NCBI GenBank assembly: GCA_029202845.1 | Contig: CP119315.1 | Coordinates: 2,387,001-2,451,000, forward strand | Direction: 5' to 3' | DNA length: 64,000 nt | DNA from: Candidatus Sphingomonas colombiensis | Lineage (GTDB): Bacteria; Pseudomonadota; Alphaproteobacteria; Sphingomonadales; Sphingomonadaceae | In this document: positions 49,298 through 58,499 of the stretch, in pieces | Numbering within the stretch: position 1 is the stretch's first letter | Layout: every line of letters begins with the position of its first letter | Program-made: the position numbers and the translations under genes | Notes under the pieces: generated by a model | What the model was told of the DNA's origin: nothing | Database searches by the model: none | What the model saw: the letters and a program-made list of their open reading frames with translations, nothing else

Positions 49298-49323
49298 AAA
49301 AACCATCCGTGAAAGGACGGATG
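49298..49323 (-). terminator. Rho-independent terminator after the methyltransferase-like gene
   Basis: On the minus strand a perfect 7-bp stem CATCCGT/ACGGATG with a six-base loop (49304-49323) is followed by G and five T. It ends the leftward transcript of the exported methyltransferase-like gene before the acyl-CoA dehydrogenase gene. Confidence 0.8.
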
Positions 49324-49382
49324 CGATCAAGCGCCGCATTGGGCGCCGCCAGCCCGCACGGGCCAGCGACGCGAAAACGGGA

Positions 49383-50141
49383 TCAGGGCTTCACGAATTT
49401 GTAGACGAACTGATCCGTCTTGCCCCGGATCGAGGGATCGAACACCTTCGCGGTGTGCGGATCGGCCGGGTTGGCATAAAGCGGGCTCGTCGCCGCGAGC
49501 TTGAAGCCAACGCTTTCCATCTCCGCCTTGGTTGCCGCCGGGTCGCCGCGATGAAGCGCCTCTGCGGCTGCGAACGGCGTGGCGCCCGCGATCCCGACGT
49601 GATCGACCACCAGCAGCACGCCGCCCGGTTTCAGCGCGTCATACAATCGCTTCGCGATCATCGCGCCGGCCCCGGCGGGGGAGCGGGCGAGGTGCAGATC
49701 GTGCCAATTCTCGACCGTGATGATCGCATCGAGCTTCTCGGGGAAAGTGAAGCTCGCCAGCGATTCACGATCAGGAACGACATTGGCATAGGGCTTCACC
49801 GCCGCATCCTGATCGGTGCCGTAAGCAGCGCGATAGGCGATGAACTCCGCTGGCTGATAGGCATAGACCTTGCCGGTATCGCCAACGGTTTTGGCGAGGA
49901 TGCGTGTCCAATATCCGCCGCCCATGATGAAATCCGCCACCTTGTCGCCGGGCTTCACGCCCATGAAGGTGAGCAGCTCGGCCGGGTGGCGCGTCGCGTC
50001 GCGCGCGCTGTCAGCGGTCGGGCGGGCGGGATCGGCAAGTGCCAGGTGGATTGCATGTTCGCCCATGTCGTGTTGCGCGACAGCGGGCGTGGCGAGCAAT
50101 AGAGCGGCGAAAGCAGCGGTTGAGATAGCGGCGAATCGCAT
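49383..50141 (-). CDS. Exported class I SAM-methyltransferase-like protein
   Basis: 252 residues. A clear signal peptide (MRFAAISTAAFAALLLATPAVA, cut after AVA) precedes a Rossmann methyltransferase core with motif I replaced by VADFIMGGGYWTRILA, acidic motif II-like region VYAYQPAEF, and DALKPGGVLLVVDHVG. Similar secreted methyltransferase-like proteins are widespread in sphingomonads, but no substrate or activity is established that I know of. SAM should not be available in the periplasm, so the fold may serve another purpose. It is divergent from uvrC and closed by its own terminator. Confidence 0.82.
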   Translation of the reverse strand: MRFAAISTAAFAALLLATPAVAQHDMGEHAIHLALADPARPTADSARDATRHPAELLTFMGVKPGDKVADFIMGGGYWTRILAKTVGDTGKVYAYQPAEFIAYRAAYGTDQDAAVKPYANVVPDRESLASFTFPEKLDAIITVENWHDLHLARSPAGAGAMIAKRLYDALKPGGVLLVVDHVGIAGATPFAAAEALHRGDPAATKAEMESVGFKLAATSPLYANPADPHTAKVFDPSIRGKTDQFVYKFVKP

Positions 50142-50215
50142 CTGGTCATCCTCTCTGTTGTTGGGCGTGCTCTATCACATTGCCGCTATCGGCGAGCGCC
50201 CCTAGATTCGGGCGG

Positions 50216-52138
50216 ATGTCTGATTATGGCCCCCCCGATCGCTTCAATGAGGAAAAGGCGACTTACGCCGTGCGCGGCGCTGACGCGCCCGATCTGGAGG
50301 GCGGGGTCGCCGCAATCCGCAATGTGATGCAGACGCTGCCGCTCAAGCCCGGCGTCTATCGCATGCACGATGCGCGCGGCGACGTGCTCTATGTCGGCAA
50401 GGCGCGCGCGCTGAAAAGCCGCGTGACCAATTATACGCAGGTCGAGCGGCTGCCGCGTCGCCTCCAGCGCATGGTGGCGCTGACGCGATCGATGACGATC
50501 GTCACGACGAACAATGAGGCGGAGGCGCTGCTGCTGGAAGCGCAGCTCATCAAGCGTTACCGCCCTGCGTATAACGTGCTGTTGCGCGACGATAAATCGT
50601 TCCCGTTCATCCTGCTCCGCGCCGATCACGATTTCCCCCGCATCCAGAAGCATCGCGGCGCGCGGCGGGCGAAGGGTGATTATTACGGGCCGTTTGCGAG
50701 TGCCGGCAGCGTCAACAACACATTGAACGCACTGCAAAAGCTGTTCCTGCTCAGAAGCTGCACCGATGGCTTCTTCAAGACGCGGGATCGGCCGTGCCTG
50801 CTCTATCAGATCAAGCGTTGTGCCGCGCCGTGCGTGGGCCGGATCGACGCGGCGGGCTATGCCGATCTGGTTTCGGACGCGAAGAAGTTCCTTTCCGGCA
50901 AGGCGACCGACGTACAGGCCAAGCTCGGCGCGCAGATGACCGCCGCCGCCGAGGCGATGGATTTCGAGCTGGCCGCCGTGCTGCGCGACCGGCTGAAGGC
51001 GCTCACCTTCATTCAGGGCAGCCAGTTCATCAACGCCGAAGGGGTGGGGGATGCGGATATCTTCGCGCTTGCCAGCCATGAGGGAGTCATCGGCATCCAG
51101 GCGTTCTTCATCCGCGGCGGGCAGAATTGGGGCCACCGCAGCTTTTTCCCGGCGCACACTGCGGATGTGCCGGAGGAAGAGGTGCTCCAGCAATTCCTGA
51201 TGCAATTCTATGAAGACGTGCCGCCTGCGCGCAGCGTGCTCGTCGATCGCGCGTTGCCCGAAGCGGCGCTGCTTGCCGAGGCGCTGACCGATCTGGCGGG
51301 CCGCAAGGTAGCGATCGAAGTGCCGCAGCGTGGCACGCGCCGCCGGTTGATGGATCAGGCGCTGCGCAATGCGGAAGAGGCGCTGGAACGCCGCCTCGCC
51401 GAAAGTACGACACAGGCGAAGCTCAATCGGGAGGTCGCCGACCTGTTCGAATTGCCCGAGCCGCCGCAGCGCATCGAAATCTACGACAACAGCCATATCC
51501 AGGGGACGAATGCGCTGGGCGCGATGGTCGTTGCGGGGCCGGAAGGGTTTCGCAAAGGCCAGTATCGCAAATTCAACATCCGCAACAAGGATACCGTCCC
51601 GGGCGACGATTTCGGCATGATGCGCGAGGTGTTTGCGCGCCGCTTCGGTCGTGCGCTGGAAGAAGACCCGGATCGTGATGGCGACACCTGGCCCGATCTC
51701 GTTCTGATCGACGGCGGGCGCGGGCAGCTCAATGCGGCGAGGGCGGTGCTGGAAGAACTCGGCATCGAGGATATCTGCATGGTTGGCGTCGCCAAGGGCC
51801 CGCATCATGGCCGCGACGGGCGTGAGGTATTCCACCTGATGGACGGGCGCGAACTGACGCTGCCGGTCAACGCGCCCGTGCTGTTCTATCTCCAGCGGCT
51901 GCGCGATGAGGTCCACCGCTTCGCAATCGGCGCGCATCGGCAAAAGCGCGCGAAGGCGATGGGCGCGAGCCCGCTGGACGAAGTGCCCGGCATCGGTCCG
52001 GCGCGGAAGAAGGCGCTGCTGATGCATTTCGGCACGGGACGGGCGGTGCGCAACGCGAGCCTCGCCGATCTCCAGAAAGCGCCCGGCGTTTCGGCGGCGG
52101 TGGCGCAACAAATATACGATTTCTATCATGCGAAATGA
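50216..52138 (+). CDS. uvrC: Excinuclease ABC subunit C
   Basis: 640 residues from the ATG at 50216. The N-terminal GIY-YIG nuclease is seen as KPGVYRMHDARGDVLYVGKA, then the cysteine-containing CAAPCVGRI segment, a UVR motif near 245-270, the RNase H-like 5' nuclease with EIYDNSHIQGTNALGAMVV and LVLIDGGRGQL, and C-terminal helix-hairpin-helix repeats (EVPGIGPARKKALLMHFG). It makes both incisions in nucleotide excision repair with UvrA and UvrB. Intact. Confidence 0.96.
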   Translation: MSDYGPPDRFNEEKATYAVRGADAPDLEGGVAAIRNVMQTLPLKPGVYRMHDARGDVLYVGKARALKSRVTNYTQVERLPRRLQRMVALTRSMTIVTTNNEAEALLLEAQLIKRYRPAYNVLLRDDKSFPFILLRADHDFPRIQKHRGARRAKGDYYGPFASAGSVNNTLNALQKLFLLRSCTDGFFKTRDRPCLLYQIKRCAAPCVGRIDAAGYADLVSDAKKFLSGKATDVQAKLGAQMTAAAEAMDFELAAVLRDRLKALTFIQGSQFINAEGVGDADIFALASHEGVIGIQAFFIRGGQNWGHRSFFPAHTADVPEEEVLQQFLMQFYEDVPPARSVLVDRALPEAALLAEALTDLAGRKVAIEVPQRGTRRRLMDQALRNAEEALERRLAESTTQAKLNREVADLFELPEPPQRIEIYDNSHIQGTNALGAMVVAGPEGFRKGQYRKFNIRNKDTVPGDDFGMMREVFARRFGRALEEDPDRDGDTWPDLVLIDGGRGQLNAARAVLEELGIEDICMVGVAKGPHHGRDGREVFHLMDGRELTLPVNAPVLFYLQRLRDEVHRFAIGAHRQKRAKAMGASPLDEVPGIGPARKKALLMHFGTGRAVRNASLADLQKAPGVSAAVAQQIYDFYHAK

Positions 52139-52237
52139 TGTGCGTAGGGGTAGGCACTGCTCCCAGGCGTAAGTCACTGAAAAAGTTATTTTGCCGCCTT
52201 TGCTCTTTGTTCATCCGTGGTCGCTACGCCGGGACCA

Positions 52238-53185
52238 ATGCACGTTTTCCTGACGATCGACACCGAAGTGAGCTGGCGTCACCATGCCGCCGGATTGCCG
52301 CCGGATGAAGTGATCGCCCGTTCATTGGAGCCCGCGGATGTCGGGATAGCGCACCAGCTTGCGGCGCTCGCCCGCCACCGCCTGAAGGCGACCTTCTTCG
52401 TCGATCCGATGCCGGCGCTGGCTTATGGTATCGCGCCGATCCGCGCGGTCGTCTCCGCGATCCTTGAGGCGGGGCAGGAGGTGCAGCTTCATCTTCATCC
52501 GAATTGGCGCGGGGCGGCGATCGAGGATCGCGCGCGGCACGATCGGTTCGAACTCAGCGCGTTCACGCGCGAGGAGCAGCGCGAGCTTATCGTGCATGCG
52601 ATGACGCTGCTGACCGAGGCCGGGGCGCCGCTGCCGATCGCCTTTCGCAGCGGGAGCTATGCGGTCAACGACGATACGCTGGCGGCGCTCGCCTCGCTCG
52701 GTTTCGCCTATGACAGCAGCCACAATGGCGCCGAATATCCCTGGCCGAGCGGGATCGGCCTGCCGCCGACGCAGATCGCGCCGGTCGCGCGGCTTGGTAT
52801 GGTTGAGGTGCCGGTGACGGTGATCGAGGACCAGCCGGACGAGCGGCGCCCGTTCCAGATCTGCGCGCTGTCGATCCGGGAGCAGGCCGCCGCGCTCGAT
52901 CACGCGATTACGGCGGATCATGTCGCGACCACGATCGTCGGGCACAGTTTCGAGCTGGCGGTGCGTGCGGGCACGCGTCCGAACATGGTCCATACGCGTC
53001 GCTTCGCGCAATTGTGCGCGTTGCTGGACGAGCGCCGCGCCGATGCGCCTACCGCGCATTTCGTCGATCGTCCGGCGATGCCGCTCGACCGCGCCGATCA
53101 GCCACTGCCGCCGGATTACAGCCGCCGTCGGATGCGGCAGGTTGAGCAGGCCTGGTCGAACATCGTCGAGGAGCGCGCGGTGTGA
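52238..53185 (+). CDS. Polysaccharide deacetylase-like protein
   Basis: 315 residues from the ATG at 52238 (a GTG at 52217 would add seven). The NodB-type motifs are present in altered form: FLTIDTEVSW for the acidic/metal Asp, QLHLHPNW for the His pair, and AFRSGSYAVNDDTLAAL for motif 3. This resembles the deacetylase-like proteins of exopolysaccharide and lipid-carrier pathways. It overlaps the next gene by 4 bases, so the two act together, probably on an envelope glycan. Specificity unknown. Confidence 0.72.
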   Translation: MHVFLTIDTEVSWRHHAAGLPPDEVIARSLEPADVGIAHQLAALARHRLKATFFVDPMPALAYGIAPIRAVVSAILEAGQEVQLHLHPNWRGAAIEDRARHDRFELSAFTREEQRELIVHAMTLLTEAGAPLPIAFRSGSYAVNDDTLAALASLGFAYDSSHNGAEYPWPSGIGLPPTQIAPVARLGMVEVPVTVIEDQPDERRPFQICALSIREQAAALDHAITADHVATTIVGHSFELAVRAGTRPNMVHTRRFAQLCALLDERRADAPTAHFVDRPAMPLDRADQPLPPDYSRRRMRQVEQAWSNIVEERAV

Positions 53186-54063
53186 GCGCCAGCGCGCTCA
53201 AATTCCAGATCGGCGCACGCACCCTTGCCGAAATTCCGCTGCGGCTCAGGCGCGTCGCGTTGTCGCTCGATCAGGCGTTGGCGGAGCATATGCCCGAATT
53301 CCCGCCGCTCGATCCGGTTGAGGCGGGGTATCTCATCACCTCTTTGCCGGACTCGGTGATCTTGCCGTGTCGGGGTATCACCTTCGTTCGGCAGCGTTAC
53401 GTTCGCTATCACGTCGATCTCGAGAGCCAGGAGCCGGCGTGGCGCGCTGCATTGTCCGGGCAATCGCGTGCGACGCTGAAGCGCAAGGCGAAGAAACTCG
53501 CGGCGGCGAACGGCGGCCAACTGGATGTCCGGCGCTATCGCACCCCGGCGGAGCTTGCCGCGTTTCACCCGCTCGCCCGCGCCGTATCGCAGACCACCTA
53601 TCAGGAGCGGTTGATGGGCTCCGGCCTGCCCGCCGACCCCACATACGGGTTGGAGCTGGCGGCGGCGGATCGGGTGCGCGCGTGGCTGTTGTTCCTCAGC
53701 GACGCGCCGATCGCTTATCTGTGGTGTGGCGCGGATGGCGAGACGTTGCGCTATGATTATGTCGGGCATGATCCGGCATATGGCGAGCTATCGCCGGGCA
53801 GCGTGCTGCTGGGTGAGGCGCTGACGGATCTGTTCGTCGATCGCTTCCGTCGCTTCGATTTCACCGAGGGGGAGGGGCAGCACAAGCGCGCACTGGCGAG
53901 CGGCGGGGTGGCGTGTCGCGACCTGCTGTTGCTGCGTCCGACGTTCGGCAATCGCGCGGCGGTCGCGGCAGTGGGCGGTTTCGACGCCGCGATGCGCGTC
54001 GCCGCCCGCGCCGCGCGCACGCCCGCACTGGCGGGTATCGCGAAGCGCATCCGCCGCGCCTGA
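53182..54063 (+). CDS. GNAT/FemAB-like acyltransferase
   Basis: 293 residues from a GTG overlapping the deacetylase stop. It has the CelD/BioF2-type GNAT pattern: SRATLKRKAKKLAAANGG, then RAWLLFLSDAPIAYLWCG, and the conserved RYDYVGHDPAYGELSPGSVL with FDFTEGEGQHKRAL. Such proteins act with polysaccharide deacetylases in capsule or cellulose-like exopolymer gene sets. The acceptor is not known. It lies between uvrC and recO, separate from any visible glycosyltransferase set. Confidence 0.72.
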   Translation: MSASALKFQIGARTLAEIPLRLRRVALSLDQALAEHMPEFPPLDPVEAGYLITSLPDSVILPCRGITFVRQRYVRYHVDLESQEPAWRAALSGQSRATLKRKAKKLAAANGGQLDVRRYRTPAELAAFHPLARAVSQTTYQERLMGSGLPADPTYGLELAAADRVRAWLLFLSDAPIAYLWCGADGETLRYDYVGHDPAYGELSPGSVLLGEALTDLFVDRFRRFDFTEGEGQHKRALASGGVACRDLLLLRPTFGNRAAVAAVGGFDAAMRVAARAARTPALAGIAKRIRRA

Positions 54064-54108
54064 GCGATAGCGCGAGCAATCGTGAGCGCTATCGCCTACA
54101 TTCCGCCA

Positions 54109-54840
54109 ATGCATCTGATCGCCGACGCCATCGTCCTCGCCGTTCGCGCGCATGGCGAACATGGTGCGGTGGTACGCGCGCTGACGCCGGCGGAGGGGGT
54201 GCAGGCGGGATATGTGCGCGGCGGCCGTTCGCGCCGGATCGGGCCGACGCTCCAGCCGGCGAACGTAATCCGTGGCGAGTGGCGGGCGCGTAGCGACGAG
54301 CAGCTCCCCGCGTTGACAGTCGAACTGCTGCACAGCCGCGCGACATTGTTCGCCGCACCATTGCCCGCTGCCGCGATCGAATGGCTCACCGTGCTCACCG
54401 CGCTAACCCTGCCGGAGGGGCAAGCTTATCCGCGCCTCCACGATGCGCTGTCGGGCGTGCTCGACGCGATCGAGGCGGCTCCGGCGGCGCGCGGCTGGGC
54501 CGGAAGCATCGCGCGTTACGAATTGCTGCTGCTCGCCGAACTCGGCTTCGGCCTTGATCTCAATCGCTGCGTGGTGACCGAAGATGTGGGTGATCTCGCG
54601 TTCGTCAGCCCGAAATCCGGCATGGCGGTCAGTCGTGTCGCTGCCGCAGGGTATGAATCGCGACTGTTCGCGTTGCCTGCCTTCCTGCGCGATGGAGGGG
54701 AAGCGGATTGGGGCGACGTGTTGGCCGCGCTCGCGCTGACCGGCCATTTCCTCGCACGCGATATCCTGAGCGACCGTCGCGCCGAGCCGTTGGCTGCGCG
54801 CGAACGGTTGCTCGAGCGGTTGAAAAGGGCGGTTGCCTGA
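54109..54840 (+). CDS. recO: DNA repair protein RecO
   Basis: 243 residues from the ATG at 54109 (MHLIADAIVLAVRAHGEHG), the usual N terminus of the OB-fold domain; a GTG nine codons earlier is less likely. The central helical domain and the hydrophobic LARYELLLLAELGFGLDL-type segment are recognisable. The zinc-binding cysteines of some RecO proteins are missing, as in other alphaproteobacteria. RecO loads RecA with RecR at gaps. Confidence 0.9.
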   Translation: MHLIADAIVLAVRAHGEHGAVVRALTPAEGVQAGYVRGGRSRRIGPTLQPANVIRGEWRARSDEQLPALTVELLHSRATLFAAPLPAAAIEWLTVLTALTLPEGQAYPRLHDALSGVLDAIEAAPAARGWAGSIARYELLLLAELGFGLDLNRCVVTEDVGDLAFVSPKSGMAVSRVAAAGYESRLFALPAFLRDGGEADWGDVLAALALTGHFLARDILSDRRAEPLAARERLLERLKRAVA

Positions 54841-54884
54841 ACTTTGCGACCGCCTAAGAGCACCTGCGAACGAAAGGGACTCTC

Positions 54885-55928
54885 ATGGCATTGATCGCGA
54901 TCCTCGCCGGCGACGGCATCGGCCCCGAAGTAACCGCCGAGGCGCGCCGCGTGCTTGATGCACTCGGGCTTGATCTCACCTTCGAGGAAGCACTGGTCGG
55001 TGGCGTCGCCTATCATGCGACGAGCCATCCGCTGCCGCCCGAAACGCTGGACGTCGCGCGGCGCGCGGATGCGATCCTGTTCGGCGCGGTCGGCGATCCC
55101 ACCTGTGACGCGCTGGAGCGTCATTTGCGCCCCGAACAGGCGATCCTGGGCCTGCGCAAGGAACTCACCTTGTTCGCCAACCTGCGCCCCGCCAAGCTGT
55201 TCGCTGGGCTGGAGGACGCCTCCGCGCTGCGCCCCGAAGTGGCGCGCGCAATCGACCTGCTGATCGTTCGCGAGCTGAACGGGGACGTTTATTTCGGTGA
55301 GAAGGGGGTGCGCACCACCCCCGCCGGCCTGCGTCAGGGTTACGACGTGATGAGCTATGACGAGTCGGAGGTGCGCCGCATCGCGATCGCCGGGTTCGAG
55401 GCAGCGCGGCGGCGGGGCGGAAAGCTGTGTTCGGTCGATAAGGCAAACGTACTCGAAACCTCGCAATTGTGGCGCGACGTGGTGATCGAGACGGCGGCGG
55501 ATTATGCCGATGTCGCGCTGACCCACATGTATGTCGACAATGCCGCGATGCAGCTCGTGCGCGCGCCGGGGCAGTTCGACGTGATCGTCACGGGCAATCT
55601 GTTTGGCGACATTCTGTCCGATCAGGCGTCGATGTGCGTCGGTTCGATCGGGTTGCTGCCGTCGGCCTCGCTCGATGCGGCGGGCAAGGGGCTGTATGAG
55701 CCGATCCACGGTTCCGCGCCCGATATCGCCGGGCAGGGCAACGCCAATCCGTGCGCCGCAATCCTGTCTGCGGCGATGATGTTGCGCCACTCGCTGGCGC
55801 AGCCGGAAGCCGCGGACCGGATCGAGGCGGCGGTGGCCAAAGCGCTCGCTTCGGGCAAGCGCACCGGCGATCTCGGCGGCAATTGCTCGACTCGCGAGAT
55901 GGGCGACGCGGTGCTCGCGGCGCTTTGA
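54885..55928 (+). CDS. leuB: 3-isopropylmalate dehydrogenase
   Basis: 347 residues. AILAGDGIGPEVTAEARRVLDAL at the N terminus, the substrate-binding arginines in LRPAKLF and LIVRELNGDVYFGEKG, and the metal site NLFGDILSDQASMCVGSIG are all present. It catalyses NAD-dependent oxidative decarboxylation in leucine synthesis. Single gene with a ribosome site AAAGGGAC, ending in a hairpin shared with the convergent mannosyltransferase. Confidence 0.95.
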   Translation: MALIAILAGDGIGPEVTAEARRVLDALGLDLTFEEALVGGVAYHATSHPLPPETLDVARRADAILFGAVGDPTCDALERHLRPEQAILGLRKELTLFANLRPAKLFAGLEDASALRPEVARAIDLLIVRELNGDVYFGEKGVRTTPAGLRQGYDVMSYDESEVRRIAIAGFEAARRRGGKLCSVDKANVLETSQLWRDVVIETAADYADVALTHMYVDNAAMQLVRAPGQFDVIVTGNLFGDILSDQASMCVGSIGLLPSASLDAAGKGLYEPIHGSAPDIAGQGNANPCAAILSAAMMLRHSLAQPEAADRIEAAVAKALASGKRTGDLGGNCSTREMGDAVLAAL

Positions 55929-55932
55929 GATC

Positions 55933-55958
55933 GAGGGGCGGCCCGGTTCCGCCCCCTC
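55933..55958. terminator. Hairpin between leuB and the PMT gene
   Basis: A 7-bp GGGGCGG/CCGCCCC stem (55935-55941 and 55949-55955) with a 7-base loop spans the short convergent gap. It probably ends both transcripts. Confidence 0.55.
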
Positions 55959-57207
55959 AAATCCAGGACGGCAGCCAGGTCCAGTAATGGAACGCTGCCG
56001 GCCCATCGAGCGCCTGAGCCGATAACGCGGGGAAGAAATACAGCCCGACCGCGAACGCGGCGAGCGTCAGCCCCTCGTCCCATCGGCCCAGCCGCTCCCG
56101 CCAATGATCGAAGGCGGTGGCGATCGTGATCACGATGAAGATGCTCGACGGGTAGTAATAATAGTAAAATCCCAATGACTTGGGAATGATCGCGAAGATC
56201 GCCACGCTTGCCGTCCACAAGGCGAAGGCGGCGAGCAGCCGGGGGTGGGCGGTCTTCACCCAGCCCCACAGGCACGCCGCCACCGCGACCAGCCCGCCCC
56301 ACATCAGCAGCGGGTTGCCGATCAGCAGAATGCCGCGTTGCGCGCCCTCGATCGGTTCGTAGAGATACCAGATCGGGCGGATGAGCAGCGGCCAGGTCCA
56401 CCAGCTCGATTGATAGATGTGCGAAGGCAGCACCTGTACTTGCTGTTCGTACATATATTTCTGCAACGGCAGGAGCCCGTGCCAGGTCAGCGGGTCCGCC
56501 TTGAACTGGAACGCCGGGATGAACGTGACGAAATAGGTCGTCACCGACACTACCCCCAGCACGGCCAGCGCAGGTATCGGCCGAAGCCCTGGCCAGCGCC
56601 GCACATCGCCGCGTTTCAGCAGCAGGAAGGCGATGGCGGCAAAGGCGACATAGGGCGCGGCGGCCCATTTGCACGCTGTCGCCGCGCCGAGCAGCGCGCT
56701 GCCCGTGATCCATTTGCCCCAGCCGCCGCGCTTCATCGCCCACGCGATCATCGTGATCGCGGAGAGGAGGAAGGCAACCATGAACCCATCGAGCGTCGCG
56801 ACCCGCGCCTGAACGAAGATCGTGAAATTGAGGATAGCCAGCACGCCTGCGAACAGGCTGGTGCGCAGCCGCCCGGTCATCAGTTGGACGATCGCGAACA
56901 CCGCGATCACCGTCGCCGTGCCCGCCAGCGTGGACATGAAACGCCAGCCCACCGGGGTATCCCCGAACAGGCGGATGCCGATCGCGATCAATTCCTTGGC
57001 TAGCGGCGGATGCTCGACATTGAGCAGGCGCGTATGATCGAGGAACGCACGCGCTGCCGGCACGTAGTAGATTTCGTCGAACACGAGCTTGTGCGGCACT
57101 GCGACGCGGACGAGAAACAGCGCCTCCGCCACCGCGCCGAGCAGGATTGCGATCGGCAATGGGCTTCGTGGAAGCCAGGAATCGATCGCCGTGCGGGTTT
57201 CGCTCAT
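55957..57207 (-). CDS. PMT-family glycosyltransferase (protein O-mannosyltransferase-like)
   Basis: 416 residues from the ATG at 57207, with many membrane segments. The first loop holds LVFDEIYYVPAARAFL (acidic Asp-Glu pair) and NVEHPPLAKELIAIG, the signature of the PMT/GT39 family that uses polyprenyl-phosphate sugars. The second part shows FYYYYYPSSIFIVI. In bacteria members transfer mannose or other sugars to exported proteins or lipids. A wider frame to 57252 overlaps the metZ leader and was not used. Confidence 0.82.
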   Translation of the reverse strand: MSETRTAIDSWLPRSPLPIAILLGAVAEALFLVRVAVPHKLVFDEIYYVPAARAFLDHTRLLNVEHPPLAKELIAIGIRLFGDTPVGWRFMSTLAGTATVIAVFAIVQLMTGRLRTSLFAGVLAILNFTIFVQARVATLDGFMVAFLLSAITMIAWAMKRGGWGKWITGSALLGAATACKWAAAPYVAFAAIAFLLLKRGDVRRWPGLRPIPALAVLGVVSVTTYFVTFIPAFQFKADPLTWHGLLPLQKYMYEQQVQVLPSHIYQSSWWTWPLLIRPIWYLYEPIEGAQRGILLIGNPLLMWGGLVAVAACLWGWVKTAHPRLLAAFALWTASVAIFAIIPKSLGFYYYYYPSSIFIVITIATAFDHWRERLGRWDEGLTLAAFAVGLYFFPALSAQALDGPAAFHYWTWLPSWI

Positions 57208-57290
57208 CGGGGCGGGTCTAACGACATGTGTCGCATCGACAAGCCCGCGCATCTTGCGGTGACCGTGGGTTTGCGGGCAAAGGGCTGGCC
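57208..57290 (+). promoter_or_regulatory. metZ leader with a possible stem near the start codon
   Basis: The 83-base divergent gap contains CCCGC (about 57243-57247) able to pair with GCGGG (about 57276-57280) just before the ATG. Methionine genes in alphaproteobacteria often carry SAM-sensing leaders, but I could not match this sequence to a known class. Recorded as a weak candidate only. Confidence 0.2.
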
Positions 57291-58499
57291 ATGAAACGCC
57301 GCACCGGACAAGACCGCTCGATCACCACCAACTGGCGCCCCGCCACCCGCGCGATCCGTGGCGGCACCATGCGATCGGAATTCGGCGAGACCTCCGAAGC
57401 GCTGTTCCTCACCTCCGGCTACGCGTACGATTGCGCCGGTGACGCCGCGGCGCGCTTCGCAGGCGAGCAGCAGGGGATGACCTATTCCCGGCTGCAGAAC
57501 CCCACGGTGCAGATGCTGGAGGAGCGCATCGCGCTGCTCGAAGGGGCGGAGGCGTGCCGCACCATGGCATCGGGCATGGCAGCAATGACGGCAGTGCTGC
57601 TGTGCCAGCTTCAGGCTGGGGATCACGTTGTCGCAGGGCGCGCGGCATTCGGTTCGTGCCGCTGGCTGGTCGATACGCTGCTGCCGAAGTTCGGCATTTC
57701 GACCACCGTGGTCGACGCACGCGATCCACAGGAATTCGCCGACGCGGCGCGACCGGAAACGAAGGTGTTCTTCTTCGAAACGCCGGCGAACCCGACGATG
57801 GATATCGTTGATATGCGCGCGGTTTGCGACATCGCGCGGGAACGCGGCATCACCTCGGTGGTCGATAATGCGTTCGCGACGCCGGCGCTCCAGCGCCCGC
57901 TGGAATATGGCGCGGACGTCACCGCTTATTCCGCGACCAAGATGATGGACGGGCAGGGGCGCGTGCTCGCCGGTGCAGTGTGCGGGACGAAGGATTTCGT
58001 CGAGAACACGCTGCTCGCCTTCACCCGCAACACGGGGCCGACGCTCTCGCCGTTCAATGCCTGGGTGGTGCTGAAGGGGCTGGAGACACTGGACCTGCGC
58101 ATCCGCCATCAGTCCGAAAGCGCGCTGAAGGTCGGTCGGTTCATGGAAGGCCGCGTGCCGCGCGTGCTTCATCCGGGATTGCCGAGCCACGCGCAGCACG
58201 AACTGGCGATGTCGCAGATGGATGCGACCGGGCCGATCTTCGCATTCGAGGTCGATGGCGGCCGCAAACAGGCTCATGCGCTGCTCGATGCGCTGCAATT
58301 GATCGACATTTCGAACAACATCGGCGATTCGCGGTCGCTGATGACGCATCCCGCCACCACCACCCACAATTCGGTCGCCGAGGACAAGCGCATCGAGATG
58401 GGGGTGAGCGACGGGATGCTCCGCCTGAATGTCGGGCTGGAGGATGTCGATGATCTGATCGAGGATCTCGATCAGGCGCTGAGAGTCGCGGGATTGTGA
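57291..58499 (+). CDS. metZ: O-succinylhomoserine sulfhydrylase
   Basis: 402 residues from the ATG at 57291; upstream in-frame sequence from 57228 is leader. Cys/Met-metabolism PLP enzyme with SRLQNPTVQMLEERIALLEGA, the PLP lysine in AYSATKMMDGQG, and SLMTHPATTTHN near the end, as in MetZ. It makes homocysteine from O-succinylhomoserine and sulfide. Followed with a 4-base overlap by apaG. Confidence 0.92.
   Translation: MKRRTGQDRSITTNWRPATRAIRGGTMRSEFGETSEALFLTSGYAYDCAGDAAARFAGEQQGMTYSRLQNPTVQMLEERIALLEGAEACRTMASGMAAMTAVLLCQLQAGDHVVAGRAAFGSCRWLVDTLLPKFGISTTVVDARDPQEFADAARPETKVFFFETPANPTMDIVDMRAVCDIARERGITSVVDNAFATPALQRPLEYGADVTAYSATKMMDGQGRVLAGAVCGTKDFVENTLLAFTRNTGPTLSPFNAWVVLKGLETLDLRIRHQSESALKVGRFMEGRVPRVLHPGLPSHAQHELAMSQMDATGPIFAFEVDGGRKQAHALLDALQLIDISNNIGDSRSLMTHPATTTHNSVAEDKRIEMGVSDGMLRLNVGLEDVDDLIEDLDQALRVAGL

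Noticed and set aside
50186..52177. 663-codon open frame opposite uvrC
   Set aside because: Antisense of an intact, motif-complete uvrC; composition is Arg/His/Gln-rich and not protein-like.
54516..56006. 496-codon minus frame opposite leuB
   Set aside because: leuB is complete on the plus strand; the antisense frame is a GC-rich shadow.
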